A stretch of DNA of 64,000 bases from Lachnospiraceae bacterium (GTDB lineage: Bacteria; Bacillota; Clostridia; Lachnospirales; Lachnospiraceae), in the NCBI GenBank assembly GCA_014799465.1, contig JAAVHZ010000051.1, positions 1-64,000 of the forward strand. Direction: 5' to 3'. The position numbers were made by a program, and so were the translations under genes. Every line of letters starts with the position of its first letter. Position 1 is the first letter of the stretch. This document shows, one piece after another, positions 25,169 to 33,300 of the stretch. Under the pieces are notes generated by a model. It did not search any database. It saw only the letters and a program-made list of their open reading frames with translations, and was not told where the DNA came from.

Positions 25169-25693
25169 TTACATCTCCTTACCATATTCAATTCTGTATC
25201 CGTCTTCCTCTGCCCAATCCTTTAACTGCTCAAATTTATCCGTCTCGCATGGGAATAAAACATAGCTGTCACTGTCAATATCAAATGCAGACATTACAAT
25301 ACCTTCTTTTTCCCATTTTTTGTCTAAAATCTCCAGCCACTCTGTTATTTCGCCATCTTCATCCAACCATTTATCTTCTGCCTTAAGACCTTTAGATTTT
25401 AGTTTATTCAGATTATTAATATTGTAAAGAAAATCTTCCTTTTCCACTTTCCAGTCACACTCTGTTACATATCCGCCTTTTATCAATATATCCACCAGAG
25501 CAATCCACTGAATCTCATCTTCCTCCATTTCCCCTTCTTCTACCTCATCTTCCTCTATTCCTCTTGATTCAAATTCTTCCTGATGACTTTTGTAATAGTT
25601 CATTGTATTTGAAATACAGCCTTCCATTTCCTCCATAAGTTCCTTATTTCCATCAGTTACACATTCCACAATTTTTAAAAGTATCTTTTCCAT
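25169..25693 (-). CDS. Acidic protein, probably DUF6630-like
   Basis: The 174-residue protein is very acidic, with an EEDEVEEGEMEEDE stretch near residue 50. The C-terminal half (WIALVDILIKGGYVTECDWK, DEDGEITEWLEIL, FDIDSDSYVLFPC) resembles DUF6630 proteins, whose function is unknown. No signal peptide. It is wedged 5 bases before the Hsp70 gene and 3 bases after the J-like gene, implying a shared function. Confidence 0.6.
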   Translation of the reverse strand: MEKILLKIVECVTDGNKELMEEMEGCISNTMNYYKSHQEEFESRGIEEDEVEEGEMEEDEIQWIALVDILIKGGYVTECDWKVEKEDFLYNINNLNKLKSKGLKAEDKWLDEDGEITEWLEILDKKWEKEGIVMSAFDIDSDSYVLFPCETDKFEQLKDWAEEDGYRIEYGKEM

Positions 25694-25696
25694 TTC

Positions 25697-26953
25697 CTAA
25701 TCCTCCTTAAATTCCTGTTCTGCCTGTTTCCAATAATATTCTATAAACTCTGTATATTCCTGTAGAACTTCCATTACCTTCTGCTCTTCCTCTGATGGCT
25801 CCGGCACAAAGTAATATAACTCATATAAATGAGCAAAAGCGGAATAACTAAGCCTGCCTTCCTTTAAATAACTGCTAAGCTGTGCTTTCTTACGCAGTTC
25901 TGTAATCTGTTGTCCGTTTGCAGCCATCAACTTTATGATGTCCATAGAATAGCCCGTATTTTCTTCAATCCTATCTACAATCGGTTGAAATATATGCTTC
26001 TTGGAAGAATTTTTTTCAGATGACAGATTAAACCACCGCTCAAGTTCTATATATGCATTTAAATCTAAATCACTGTGCGATTCTAAAAATACAGTAAGCA
26101 TTGACCAAAAAGAAAAATCATTTTTGACTTTTACTACCGGTAACACATCATGGTTCAATCCATATTGCCAAAGTCCCGACCAGAAAAATCCCTGTTTATC
26201 TTTATCATTGTCTTTGTATGCCTTCGTTAATGAATAATATCTCTGTGCATTTACGTAAAAAGCCATCACTTCTGCCCTTTTTAAAAGTGACTCTATAAAA
26301 TCATTCTCTTTCTGCCCCAAAAGCGATTGTAGAAATCTTTCATCATTGCTGCCGCCATTCTCCCATCCGTACATAAAAGCAACCGGAACAAAAAATCTTT
26401 CAAGATATTCTGTATATTTATCAAATAATTCCACAAGAATATGTATATAAAATTCTTCATATTGATTATTTAAAAATTCAGGTGACATTACATATTTCCT
26501 GCCTTCTTCAAAGGTAAATATATGCCCTTCTCCAATGCCTTTTTCTATTTTCCTGATTCCCGGTAGTTCCTTTGCCTTATCATATTGTGCCTTTCCATAG
26601 TTTTCCCACAAGCTTTCCGATTCATAGAATATTTCCCCAGCTGGTTTATCCTCCTCCTTTAAGGAAACCATAATATCCTCTATCGGCAGCTCCGGTATTG
26701 CATTCTCCTCTGCTATATAACGACCAATATCCCTGTCTTTAATGACATTTTCTTCACTGACATTTTCTGCTATATCCACAGTATCCGCAGATTCTCTCGC
26801 ATATGCCATTGCGTTGTCATATGCATCCTTGAGCCTTTCAATCTGCTTTGTATCTGTTTCTAAATTATACTTTTTTGCCTGTGAGGCATATGCATGACGT
26901 ATGGTTTTCTTATCTTTGGTTGGTTCAATACCTAATAATTCAAAACAATTCAT
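25697..26953 (-). CDS. J-like protein lacking the HPD motif
   Basis: I start it at 26953 (MNCFELLGIEPT), just after the stop of the upstream gene, with AAAGGAG 12 bases away. A longer reading would overlap that gene by more than 300 bases. Residues 1-50 follow the J-domain pattern (LLGIEPTKDKKTIRHAYASQAKKYNLETDTKQIERLKDAYDNAM). Where DnaJ has HPD, this reads NLE. The remaining 370 residues are helical and unlike DnaJ. HPD normally triggers Hsp70 ATP hydrolysis, so this may be an adaptor for the HscC-like protein that does not stimulate it in the usual way. Confidence 0.65.
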   Translation of the reverse strand: MNCFELLGIEPTKDKKTIRHAYASQAKKYNLETDTKQIERLKDAYDNAMAYARESADTVDIAENVSEENVIKDRDIGRYIAEENAIPELPIEDIMVSLKEEDKPAGEIFYESESLWENYGKAQYDKAKELPGIRKIEKGIGEGHIFTFEEGRKYVMSPEFLNNQYEEFYIHILVELFDKYTEYLERFFVPVAFMYGWENGGSNDERFLQSLLGQKENDFIESLLKRAEVMAFYVNAQRYYSLTKAYKDNDKDKQGFFWSGLWQYGLNHDVLPVVKVKNDFSFWSMLTVFLESHSDLDLNAYIELERWFNLSSEKNSSKKHIFQPIVDRIEENTGYSMDIIKLMAANGQQITELRKKAQLSSYLKEGRLSYSAFAHLYELYYFVPEPSEEEQKVMEVLQEYTEFIEYYWKQAEQEFKED

Positions 26954-26954
26954 A

Positions 26955-27884
26955 TTATGCAAACTCTCCTTTTTCATCACGGTACTTTGTATAGGCATTT
27001 TTATTTGAAAAATATTTTCGCTCAAAAAAGCCTGATCTTCCACCATTTTCGTCATAATCAATACAGCCGCAAATAAACATTTCCCTGCATAATTCACCAA
27101 GTATGCCAATATCCAACACAATATTTTGTTCCAATATATCTTTTCCCCTGAAATTAATATGAGGCAGCAAATCCGAATCCACCAATCCGGCTTTATTTCG
27201 GTTCTCAAAGTAAATTCCTGTATATAACTCTTTTTCTTCAAAATACTGCATAACCATTTTGCCATCTTCACACAGATAAACTAAAGAAGTCATATTTAAC
27301 GGAAGCATTCTTCCCTTTCTTTCATAAAACTCTTGATAAGTTACTTCTATTCTGGCATACTGTCCGCTATACAGCTTTTCCAAAATCTGATTGGCCGTTT
27401 TATAAGAAACCCCTTCCGTGCTCCATTCCTCTCCATCAACAATCAAACGATTTGGCATCTTTATTTCAGACTTATTGTCAAACATAATTCTGTCTTCTTC
27501 ATTAAGAAAACTGATAAGTTTACTTTTCTCTGTGGGTAATTCCGGTTTGTCCCATTCATCCGCTTTTTGCTGCAATTCTATCAGATACTTTGTAATATAT
27601 TTTGGTTCTTTATTATTTCTCCTGCATAGTTCTAAATATTTGGCAAAATCCTGTAATTGTGAAAAAATACTTTTCTGTTCACTATCAATATATAAATATA
27701 CATTTCCCTGAAATGCACCTTTGAAACTATAGGTAATCTGAATATTTTGATTCTCATTTTCATATATAATATTCTGATCAGTCTCCGGAATTTTAAGTCT
27801 TGGCTCTATGGCATGAAGCATTTCCCCGATTTCACTGTGCTTCCACCTCAAAAAAGCAGCCAGTTCTTCATTTCTCGTCACCAT
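26955..27884 (-). CDS. Uncharacterised protein heading the Hsp70-like gene run
   Basis: A 309-residue protein without signal peptide or membrane segments. It starts MVTRNEELAAFLRWKHSEIGEML, with GGAGG before the ATG. I recognise no family. Its C-terminal part contains FICGCIDYDENGGRSGFFERKYF, and the central region has alternating charged strands. It abuts the J-like gene (TAATATG junction), so it is part of the same operon and possibly a client or cofactor. Confidence 0.7.
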   Translation of the reverse strand: MVTRNEELAAFLRWKHSEIGEMLHAIEPRLKIPETDQNIIYENENQNIQITYSFKGAFQGNVYLYIDSEQKSIFSQLQDFAKYLELCRRNNKEPKYITKYLIELQQKADEWDKPELPTEKSKLISFLNEEDRIMFDNKSEIKMPNRLIVDGEEWSTEGVSYKTANQILEKLYSGQYARIEVTYQEFYERKGRMLPLNMTSLVYLCEDGKMVMQYFEEKELYTGIYFENRNKAGLVDSDLLPHINFRGKDILEQNIVLDIGILGELCREMFICGCIDYDENGGRSGFFERKYFSNKNAYTKYRDEKGEFA

Positions 27885-27918
27885 ATCTTTTTCCTCCCTG
27901 TACTTTTGTATACAAAAA

Positions 27919-27954
27919 CTGCAACAAATATCAAAATATTTATTGCAGTTTTTT
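27919..27954. terminator. Bidirectional intrinsic terminator
   Basis: CTGCAACAAATAT and ATATTTATTGCAG pair over 13 positions (one wobble) around CAAA. T runs occur after the stem on both strands (TTTTTT at 27949-27954 and, on the minus strand, TTTTTG). It ends the PadR/DUF2812 transcript and lies just upstream of the gene starting at 27884. Confidence 0.75.
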
Positions 27955-28008
27955 ATTAATTATTATAATATCACAAACATGATAAGAAAAAAAGTATAAC
28001 TTTACAAA

Positions 28009-28554
28009 TCACTCAAATACCTGATTTTCCTTTTTGAGTTTATTCCGTGTTGAATTCAATCTAAACCAACCATATATACTTAATAGTGCCAATACCAGAT
28101 TAACTGTTCCATAAATGTTAATACTACTGTTATATGCAAAAAAGACCCACAGATTATAGCACCCTGCAAAAAAGTTTAATGCTGCAATAATGAGTACAAA
28201 ATTCATAATACGGTTTAAATAATTTACGCGTGAAGTATTATCAGAGAATAAATCAAATGTACCATCAGTTGTCTTTTTTCTAAAATATGCCCAACGCAAG
28301 TAAGAACCTACATATTCAGCTCCCATTTCCTCAACAAATGATAAATAGCTTTCTCCTTCTGCACTTCTTGGCAGATTATCTAATAGTTCAAGACGGATAT
28401 TATAGCCGCCCGGCTCACACTCTTCAAACTCATAACGGCAAAACCCCACTGCTATCAGACATAGACCTTTAGCAGCCATTTCATTCAGCCATTTTTCTTC
28501 CTTTTCAAACTCCCATACCCAAAACAGTTTATGTACAATTTTTCTCATTGTCAT
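28009..28554 (-). CDS. DUF2812 membrane protein
   Basis: The 181-residue protein has the DUF2812 opening (KLFWVWEFEKEEKWLNEMAAKGL, then EYVGSYLRWAYFRK) followed by two membrane segments (about 118-137 and 146-163). DUF2812 genes almost always follow a PadR regulator, as here with a 4-base overlap. A membrane stress role is often proposed but function is unknown. Confidence 0.85.
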   Translation of the reverse strand: MTMRKIVHKLFWVWEFEKEEKWLNEMAAKGLCLIAVGFCRYEFEECEPGGYNIRLELLDNLPRSAEGESYLSFVEEMGAEYVGSYLRWAYFRKKTTDGTFDLFSDNTSRVNYLNRIMNFVLIIAALNFFAGCYNLWVFFAYNSSINIYGTVNLVLALLSIYGWFRLNSTRNKLKKENQVFE

Positions 28555-28862
28555 TTACCTCCTAAAATGCGATTGCCATTTTCAAGCAACTCAGATAAAC
28601 GAAGAATCTCATCATTCAAAACCTGTTTTCCCAAATCTGTTATAACATATTCTTTCTTACGGCTGTCCTTCATTCCCGGTAATGCATTTATCCATCCTTT
28701 TTCAAGTAATGTATTTATTGCACCGTATAAAGTACCCGCTGCAAGGCGTACCCGTCCTTTTGATAACTTTTCCACATTCTGCATAATTCCGTATCCATGC
28801 AGCGGTTGAATCAGCGAAAGTAAAATATAATATACTGCTTCAGTTAATGCCGGGTTTGCCAT
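28551..28862 (-). CDS. PadR family transcriptional regulator
   Basis: This 103-residue winged-helix protein (YYILLSLIQPLHGYGIMQNVEKLSKGRVRLAAGTLYGAINTLLEKGWI) is a compact PadR. It should repress its own operon and respond to small hydrophobic or phenolic compounds, which are the typical ligands. A 31-bp palindrome lies about 100 bases upstream. Confidence 0.92.
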   Translation of the reverse strand: MANPALTEAVYYILLSLIQPLHGYGIMQNVEKLSKGRVRLAAGTLYGAINTLLEKGWINALPGMKDSRKKEYVITDLGKQVLNDEILRLSELLENGNRILGGK

Positions 28863-28964
28863 TTCTTTTCCTCCTGATAAAATAGTGATGCAGCCGGAAA
28901 AGGCTGCTATGTTAATAAACTTCTATTATCACTAAGAATAGCACAAATATGAAAATTAGAAAAG

Positions 28965-28995
28965 TACATAATGACAGTATCTGATACATTATGTA
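28965..28995 (-). promoter_or_regulatory. Probable PadR operator (31-bp palindrome)
   Basis: Outer arms TACATAATG and CATTATGTA enclose GTATC-T-GATAC. The site is upstream of padR and overlaps the dispersed repeat at 28993 by three bases. A weak -10 (TATTCT) lies between it and padR. Confidence 0.55.
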
Positions 28996-29009
28996 ACAGT
29001 TCAGCCATG
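28993..29009. repeat. Third occurrence of the 17-bp dispersed repeat arm
   Basis: GTAACAGTTCAGCCATG is identical to 14531-14547. No complementary arm is found nearby, so this is a solitary half. The rest of 29010-29160 has no gene that I can see. Confidence 0.7.
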
Positions 29010-29160
29010 CACTATTCTTTAATCCAAGAGGATTCACTGCTTATTACCCAAAAGAGATAACCGCTTACAAATGGTCTAAAACCAATGTTTCCAGACGGTT
29101 AGCTCCGATATTTTTTATTCACTCTATTTAAGTAAATCAAATTGTTTGACATTATTAAAA

Positions 29161-29328
29161 TTATTTATCTTTGGTCACAACAGGTTTTCCATTTTCATCT
29201 AAAAGTACAGTTAATCCACCTGTCTGACCATATGCACGATATAAATAGTTTACACCTGTCTCTTTGTCAATCCAAATTTCAACTATATCAATTTTTCCCT
29301 GAGTATAAATTTTCTCAAAACGATCCAT
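29161..29328 (-). CDS. DUF6440 family small protein
   Basis: A 55-residue protein (MDRFEKIYTQGKIDIVEIWID..GVNYLYRAYGQTGGLTVLLDENGKPV). The ATG at 29328 follows AAGGAG with 8-base spacing. The pattern matches DUF6440, common in Firmicutes and associated elements, with unknown function. It sits alone behind a consensus promoter that carries two operators. Confidence 0.75.
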   Translation of the reverse strand: MDRFEKIYTQGKIDIVEIWIDKETGVNYLYRAYGQTGGLTVLLDENGKPVVTKDK

Positions 29329-29397
29329 AAGTATTTCTCCTTCCACTTGTTAAATACTAATTCTTTAGTTTTTTTTATAAAATATTTCGCAGACCGT

Positions 29398-29440
29398 TAT
29401 ATCGCCTGCCGATATACTTATTATATCGGACACCGATATA
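29398..29440 (-). promoter_or_regulatory. Tandem 19-bp palindromic operators
   Basis: Site 1 (29422-29440) is a perfect 8-3-8 palindrome, TATATCGG-ACA-CCGATATA, filling the -10/-35 spacer. Site 2 (29398-29416) has the same outer arms TATATCG and CGATATA over the same 19 bases and lies just past the -10 box. They are 24 bases apart centre to centre. The binding regulator is unknown. Confidence 0.75.
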
Positions 29441-29448
29441 AATGTCAA
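29420..29448 (-). promoter_or_regulatory. Consensus promoter of the DUF6440 gene
   Basis: Minus-strand TTGACA (29448-29443), 17-base spacer, TATAAT (29425-29420). It leaves a leader of about 85 bases before the ATG. Confidence 0.85.
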
Positions 29449-29455
29449 CATCTTT

Positions 29456-30313
29456 TTATAAAAACTCTTTTTCATGCTTTTTAAAAAAGTCATAATATGT
29501 ACGGATATTAGTGAGTTCCGTCCATTTTTTAATATCCACCGTCTCTTCATCCATATCATAGATTTTCGCATATTTCATTGACAAAATAAAAGGGGAATGT
29601 GTTGATATAATTAACTGGCAGCCGAAAAAACGAACCGAATCTTCTAAGAACCTTAAAAGCTCCTGCTGCTTTTCAGGAGACAGGCTGTTTTCCGGCTCAT
29701 CCAGAAGATATAGTCCGTTTTCTTCAATTTTATCCGAAAAATAGATAAATGCACTTTCTCCATTAGAATGTTCCCTTACATTATCCATTAAATTATTTCG
29801 GACATATTTAGATTGTGTTTTACTGCGAGACATATTTACCTTTTTTAACTGCTCATAGTCATCTAAAGATTTCATCTTAAATCCTGAATACTTATTATCA
29901 AGATACTCCTGAAACAAATCCTCTCTTTTTAGGTTAATTCCATCATTAATATTCCTAATATTAAGCATAAAGTCAAATACATCATCACTTGTAATTATTC
30001 TGCTTGATTTCGGAATAGATGTTTCTGTTTCAAAACCACACATATTTGTATAATCCTCAAAGAAATTTGTCCGATTATATAATGTGTCTCTTTTAAGATT
30101 TAGTTTTTCTGCAATAACATTAAGTACTGTTGTTTTACCCGAACCGTTTCCACCATATAGTATGGTTACCGGTTCAAAATCTATCATCCTAAGATTATGT
30201 TTTGATATTACCTGAAAAGGATAAAACGAATCATAGCATGTCCTTTTCTCCGCCATTATAAAACTATATTCTTCTTCCACATCAGGGAAGGAAAAGTGTT
30301 TTAAATAAATCAT
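29456..30313 (-). CDS. AAA family ATPase (ABC/RecF-like fold)
   Basis: The 285-residue protein carries Walker A LYGGNGSGKTTVLN (near residue 55), an HSNGESAFIYF signature-like segment, Walker B GLYLLDEPENSLSP, and the switch His in LIISTHSPFIL. It belongs to the stand-alone AAA_21/AAA_23 ATPases, relatives of RecF and OLD proteins. No nuclease or other partner is adjacent, and the role may be in DNA transactions or defence. The downstream promoter at 29420-29448 begins 8 bases past its stop codon. Confidence 0.8.
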   Translation of the reverse strand: MIYLKHFSFPDVEEEYSFIMAEKRTCYDSFYPFQVISKHNLRMIDFEPVTILYGGNGSGKTTVLNVIAEKLNLKRDTLYNRTNFFEDYTNMCGFETETSIPKSSRIITSDDVFDFMLNIRNINDGINLKREDLFQEYLDNKYSGFKMKSLDDYEQLKKVNMSRSKTQSKYVRNNLMDNVREHSNGESAFIYFSDKIEENGLYLLDEPENSLSPEKQQELLRFLEDSVRFFGCQLIISTHSPFILSMKYAKIYDMDEETVDIKKWTELTNIRTYYDFFKKHEKEFL

Positions 30314-30396
30314 TACTGCACCTGCCTTTAATACTGTTTTTTCAAATAGTAATATTAAGCTGTCCCTTTATCAACACCTTAGAAATTCAATTCTGG

Positions 30397-30921
30397 TTAT
30401 TCCTTATGCGGAATCATTTCATCCAGCAGCTTTTCCAAAGAATCCGCAATTATATCTGCCCTGTCAATTTCATAATCTACCGCAACAATCTTTCCGGTAT
30501 CAATTTCCATACATAATAATAGATCCATACAACTGTAAAATCCAATTGGTATATACTTTTTGCTTTCATTTTCAAATACATATTTTAACTCGTTTAAAAT
30601 ATCTCTATTATCACTTATACTGTCAAGAAATACTGATTCTCCATGATAAAAACCTTCGAGCTTTAAAAAATAGTATGAATTGTATAATTCTTTTGCAGCC
30701 TCAGGCAGTATCAACCCAAATTCCTTCTCTAACTGTGAAAAATCTGTCTGTATTCTTTTTTCTTTATACTTCCACTGAATATATTCTTCTTCGTCCACTT
30801 CTCCAAACCATAATGTTGATTCTTCCTCCTCATCATATGGAACTACAGGATAAGAACCCATGTATTTCATATACTCTTCAAAATATTTATCCAAATATGC
30901 TTTCAAACTTTCTTTAACCAT
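30397..30921 (-). CDS. SUKH (SMI1/KNR4)-like protein
   Basis: In this 174-residue acidic protein, FSQLEKEFGLILPEAAKELYNSYYF followed by YIPIGFYSCMDLLLCMEIDTGKIVAVDYE matches the SUKH/Syd-like pattern. SUKH proteins are common immunity proteins against contact-dependent toxins. No toxin gene is seen next to it, so it may be an orphan immunity gene. Assignment rests on pattern only. Confidence 0.5.
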   Translation of the reverse strand: MVKESLKAYLDKYFEEYMKYMGSYPVVPYDEEEESTLWFGEVDEEEYIQWKYKEKRIQTDFSQLEKEFGLILPEAAKELYNSYYFLKLEGFYHGESVFLDSISDNRDILNELKYVFENESKKYIPIGFYSCMDLLLCMEIDTGKIVAVDYEIDRADIIADSLEKLLDEMIPHKE

Positions 30922-30973
30922 AATAATTCTCCTTTAGACATAAAATTTATATACTTAAGAATTGATAACTTTA

Positions 30974-31001
30974 TTGTAAAAATATCTCATAATGGTATAA
31001 T
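30974..31001 (+). promoter_or_regulatory. Probable promoter of the membrane-protein gene at 31123
   Basis: TTGTAA at 30974-30979, 16-base spacer, TATAAT at 30996-31001. Confidence 0.5.
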
Positions 31002-31122
31002 ACGAGTACCAATATTGTAACACATACAAATTCCAAAGAATAGCTATTGTTTAATAATTTTGCGGAAAAGAAAAATGGCGGATATGGTTAATGATAAATT
31101 AAAGATTTAGGAGATGAGATAA

Positions 31123-32301
31123 ATGTTAGTAGAGAATAATTTCAAGCGACAAAAAAGTATCTACTTATTTTATACATTACTTCCTGTTTTGATATTTGGA
31201 GAAATTGTAATCTATGTCTATACGGATTTTTCACACAAAGAAACCGAATTACTTCCTTTTTTAGCATGTGTAGTATTGCTTTTAGAGAGCATTATAATTT
31301 TCGTACAATTTATCACAAAAATACACTTACACAGGCAAATAAATGCATTAGACGAAAAAGAACGGGCTGCCTTTCAAAAAAGACCATTGTTGGTAGGTCC
31401 TATTTTGATAAATGAGAAATTTCTTGTAGAATATAGAATGTTTCGAAAGAGGATTATTCCGATTAGTAATGTTTTAAAAGCTAAATATAAAGAAGAGAGA
31501 TACAACGGAAATTCTTATAAAAATCAAATATCCTTTACAACCAGAAATATTGTCCTGACTCGAATAGGTGAAAAGCAGATTGTGGTAAAAGTGCCCAGGC
31601 TTTTTATTGGAATGGAACCGGAAGCGATTGTGAATTCCATCAATAATATGGTACAGGGAAAGGAAATAAGAGAAAAAACGAAAGATATTTACAACGAATA
31701 TGATGGTGATTATCCGTTTTATGGGATATTTCTTGTCATTTTGTTAGGAATTATTTTTCTGCTTAATCGCATTTATGTGCCTTTTATGAATTTGTTTATT
31801 GACACCGAAAATGAAGTGGAAGTTTTACTGTTTCGGGCAGGATATGAACGGTATTTTCAGATAGGGGGATTTGTGCTAGTATGTCTTTATGTAATTTTAA
31901 GTTTTCTTTGGAAGTACAGATATATGGGAATAATATTTGATTCAATGCTGAGTAATTTTGTAATGCCTTTTTTGTTAATACTTATGTTTTTTGTAAACCT
32001 GTCCTTTGTAGACTATGGTGATATAAGTGTGGCAGCACGGAAAGACTTTGTAAATTATCGAAGAGGAAATTTTGAATATACAGAAACAGAGTTATTTGGA
32101 GGAGACAGTTATTTTATAAGTGAAAGAAATTATGCATTAGAAAACTTAACAACAGAACTTTCTCTTAAACTGTCACGCTTTGTAAGCAGGGATACAATGA
32201 TAGAGTTTATGTTCCTTTACAATGATAGTGATATTGTAAAGGAACATACATATCAGATTAAATATTTAAAACATACAGGTCTGATTGTGGAAATCTTTTA
32301 A
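31123..32301 (+). CDS. Multi-pass membrane protein of unknown function
   Basis: A 392-residue protein with hydrophobic segments near residues 13-32, 41-60, 200-220, 240-262 and 275-295. The region between the second and third segments is soluble and looks like a PH-like or DUF-type sheet (RMFRKRIIPISNVLKAKYKEERY). The C-terminal 90 residues are probably extracellular. I recognise no family. It is followed by a second membrane protein with a short gap. Confidence 0.65.
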   Translation: MLVENNFKRQKSIYLFYTLLPVLIFGEIVIYVYTDFSHKETELLPFLACVVLLLESIIIFVQFITKIHLHRQINALDEKERAAFQKRPLLVGPILINEKFLVEYRMFRKRIIPISNVLKAKYKEERYNGNSYKNQISFTTRNIVLTRIGEKQIVVKVPRLFIGMEPEAIVNSINNMVQGKEIREKTKDIYNEYDGDYPFYGIFLVILLGIIFLLNRIYVPFMNLFIDTENEVEVLLFRAGYERYFQIGGFVLVCLYVILSFLWKYRYMGIIFDSMLSNFVMPFLLILMFFVNLSFVDYGDISVAARKDFVNYRRGNFEYTETELFGGDSYFISERNYALENLTTELSLKLSRFVSRDTMIEFMFLYNDSDIVKEHTYQIKYLKHTGLIVEIF

Positions 32302-32323
32302 AATAAAAACAGGAGACACTAAA

Positions 32324-33073
32324 ATGAAAAATTTGAAAGCAGAATTACATTGTTTACGGTGGGTGCTTTGTTATATCGGGGTCTGGTTTCTGGTGTGGTA
32401 TGGAATGGTTTTGGCTATGAATGAGTCTGTAGTCGACCTCTTTGTAGAAAATGCTGATACTCCGGTATTACTCTTGAAAGGTTATTGTAAACAACAGTTG
32501 TGGTTATTTACAACAGCAGTTCTTGCAATTGTGATAACCATTGTTTTTGGGATTGTGGCAATTATTTTTCAAATCAAAGAGGAGCACAAGCCTGAGAATA
32601 TAAAAATTGTCAAAAATTGGGCAGCATATGGATGTCATCCTTCAATTTTGATTATTATATTTGCCAGTTTTGTATGGATTCCTATTGTTATGCTAAAGGA
32701 TGAACCATTAATAGAACAATATATACAAATTAAAAAAGATATAGCTGCGATAGAAGAAGACCGATTGATGTCAGACTTGGTTATTTTTAGCTCTAATTTT
32801 AGTTCAGTAGATTTTGTTTTATATGGTGAAGATTATGCGGACACTGCTGTTTGTTACCATGTATCGGGAGTTAAAGAATCAAGGGAACATCTACCCGCAC
32901 GGGAAAAAATTTATGTGCCGGACCTTCTGAATTTTAATATGGATACGGAACATGCTTATAATAAGTGGAAAGGTATTTCATGGAATGAGTATCATTCTAC
33001 GGTGTATCGCATTACATATACGCCTAACCTACACTTTGTTGTATCGATTGAAGTTGAAAGTCAGGGCAGGTAG
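32324..33073 (+). CDS. Membrane protein of unknown function
   Basis: The start at 32324 is set by AGGAG 8 bases upstream and leaves 22 bases after the preceding gene. The 249-residue protein has three hydrophobic segments (near 15-35, 60-85, 105-125), then a soluble C-terminal half (LMSDLVIFSSNFSSVDFVLYGE...). It is probably co-transcribed with the preceding membrane protein. No family recognised. Confidence 0.65.
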   Translation: MKNLKAELHCLRWVLCYIGVWFLVWYGMVLAMNESVVDLFVENADTPVLLLKGYCKQQLWLFTTAVLAIVITIVFGIVAIIFQIKEEHKPENIKIVKNWAAYGCHPSILIIIFASFVWIPIVMLKDEPLIEQYIQIKKDIAAIEEDRLMSDLVIFSSNFSSVDFVLYGEDYADTAVCYHVSGVKESREHLPAREKIYVPDLLNFNMDTEHAYNKWKGISWNEYHSTVYRITYTPNLHFVVSIEVESQGR

Positions 33074-33078
33074 CAAAA

Positions 33079-33105
33079 GGAACACTTCATTGTGCAAAGT
33101 GTTCC
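33079..33105 (+). terminator. Hairpin after the membrane-protein pair
   Basis: GGAACACTT and AAGTGTTCC form a perfect 9-bp stem six bases after the stop codon, but no T run follows. The rest of 33106-33300 shows no gene. Confidence 0.45.
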
Positions 33106-33300
33106 CCTCTGAAACCATACTTCAATCCAGCCATAAAGGGAAGATTAGTTATACTTTTAAAATTTCTATCATTCATTAAAGCATTAAGTATTTTCCCCAA
33201 TTTTACTAAAGACAATTTATATGTTTTTAATAATTCTTGACAAAACTGCTGTATGCCTTTAAAATAAAATTACAAAGAAATGAGTTTTTCAACCGTACAG

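Noticed and set aside
26955-27271. A longer N-terminus for the J-like protein with hydrophobic segments
   Set aside because: It overlaps the 309-aa gene by more than 300 bases in another frame. The J-domain begins at MNCFELLG right after that gene's stop.
29365-29571. 68-codon minus-strand frame overlapping the AAA ATPase end and the DUF6440 promoter
   Set aside because: It runs across a clear promoter and operators, overlaps the ATPase in another frame, and has no ribosome site.
30546-30917. Plus-strand frame of 123 codons
   Set aside because: It is antisense to the SUKH-like gene and has low-complexity hydrophobic content without a ribosome site.
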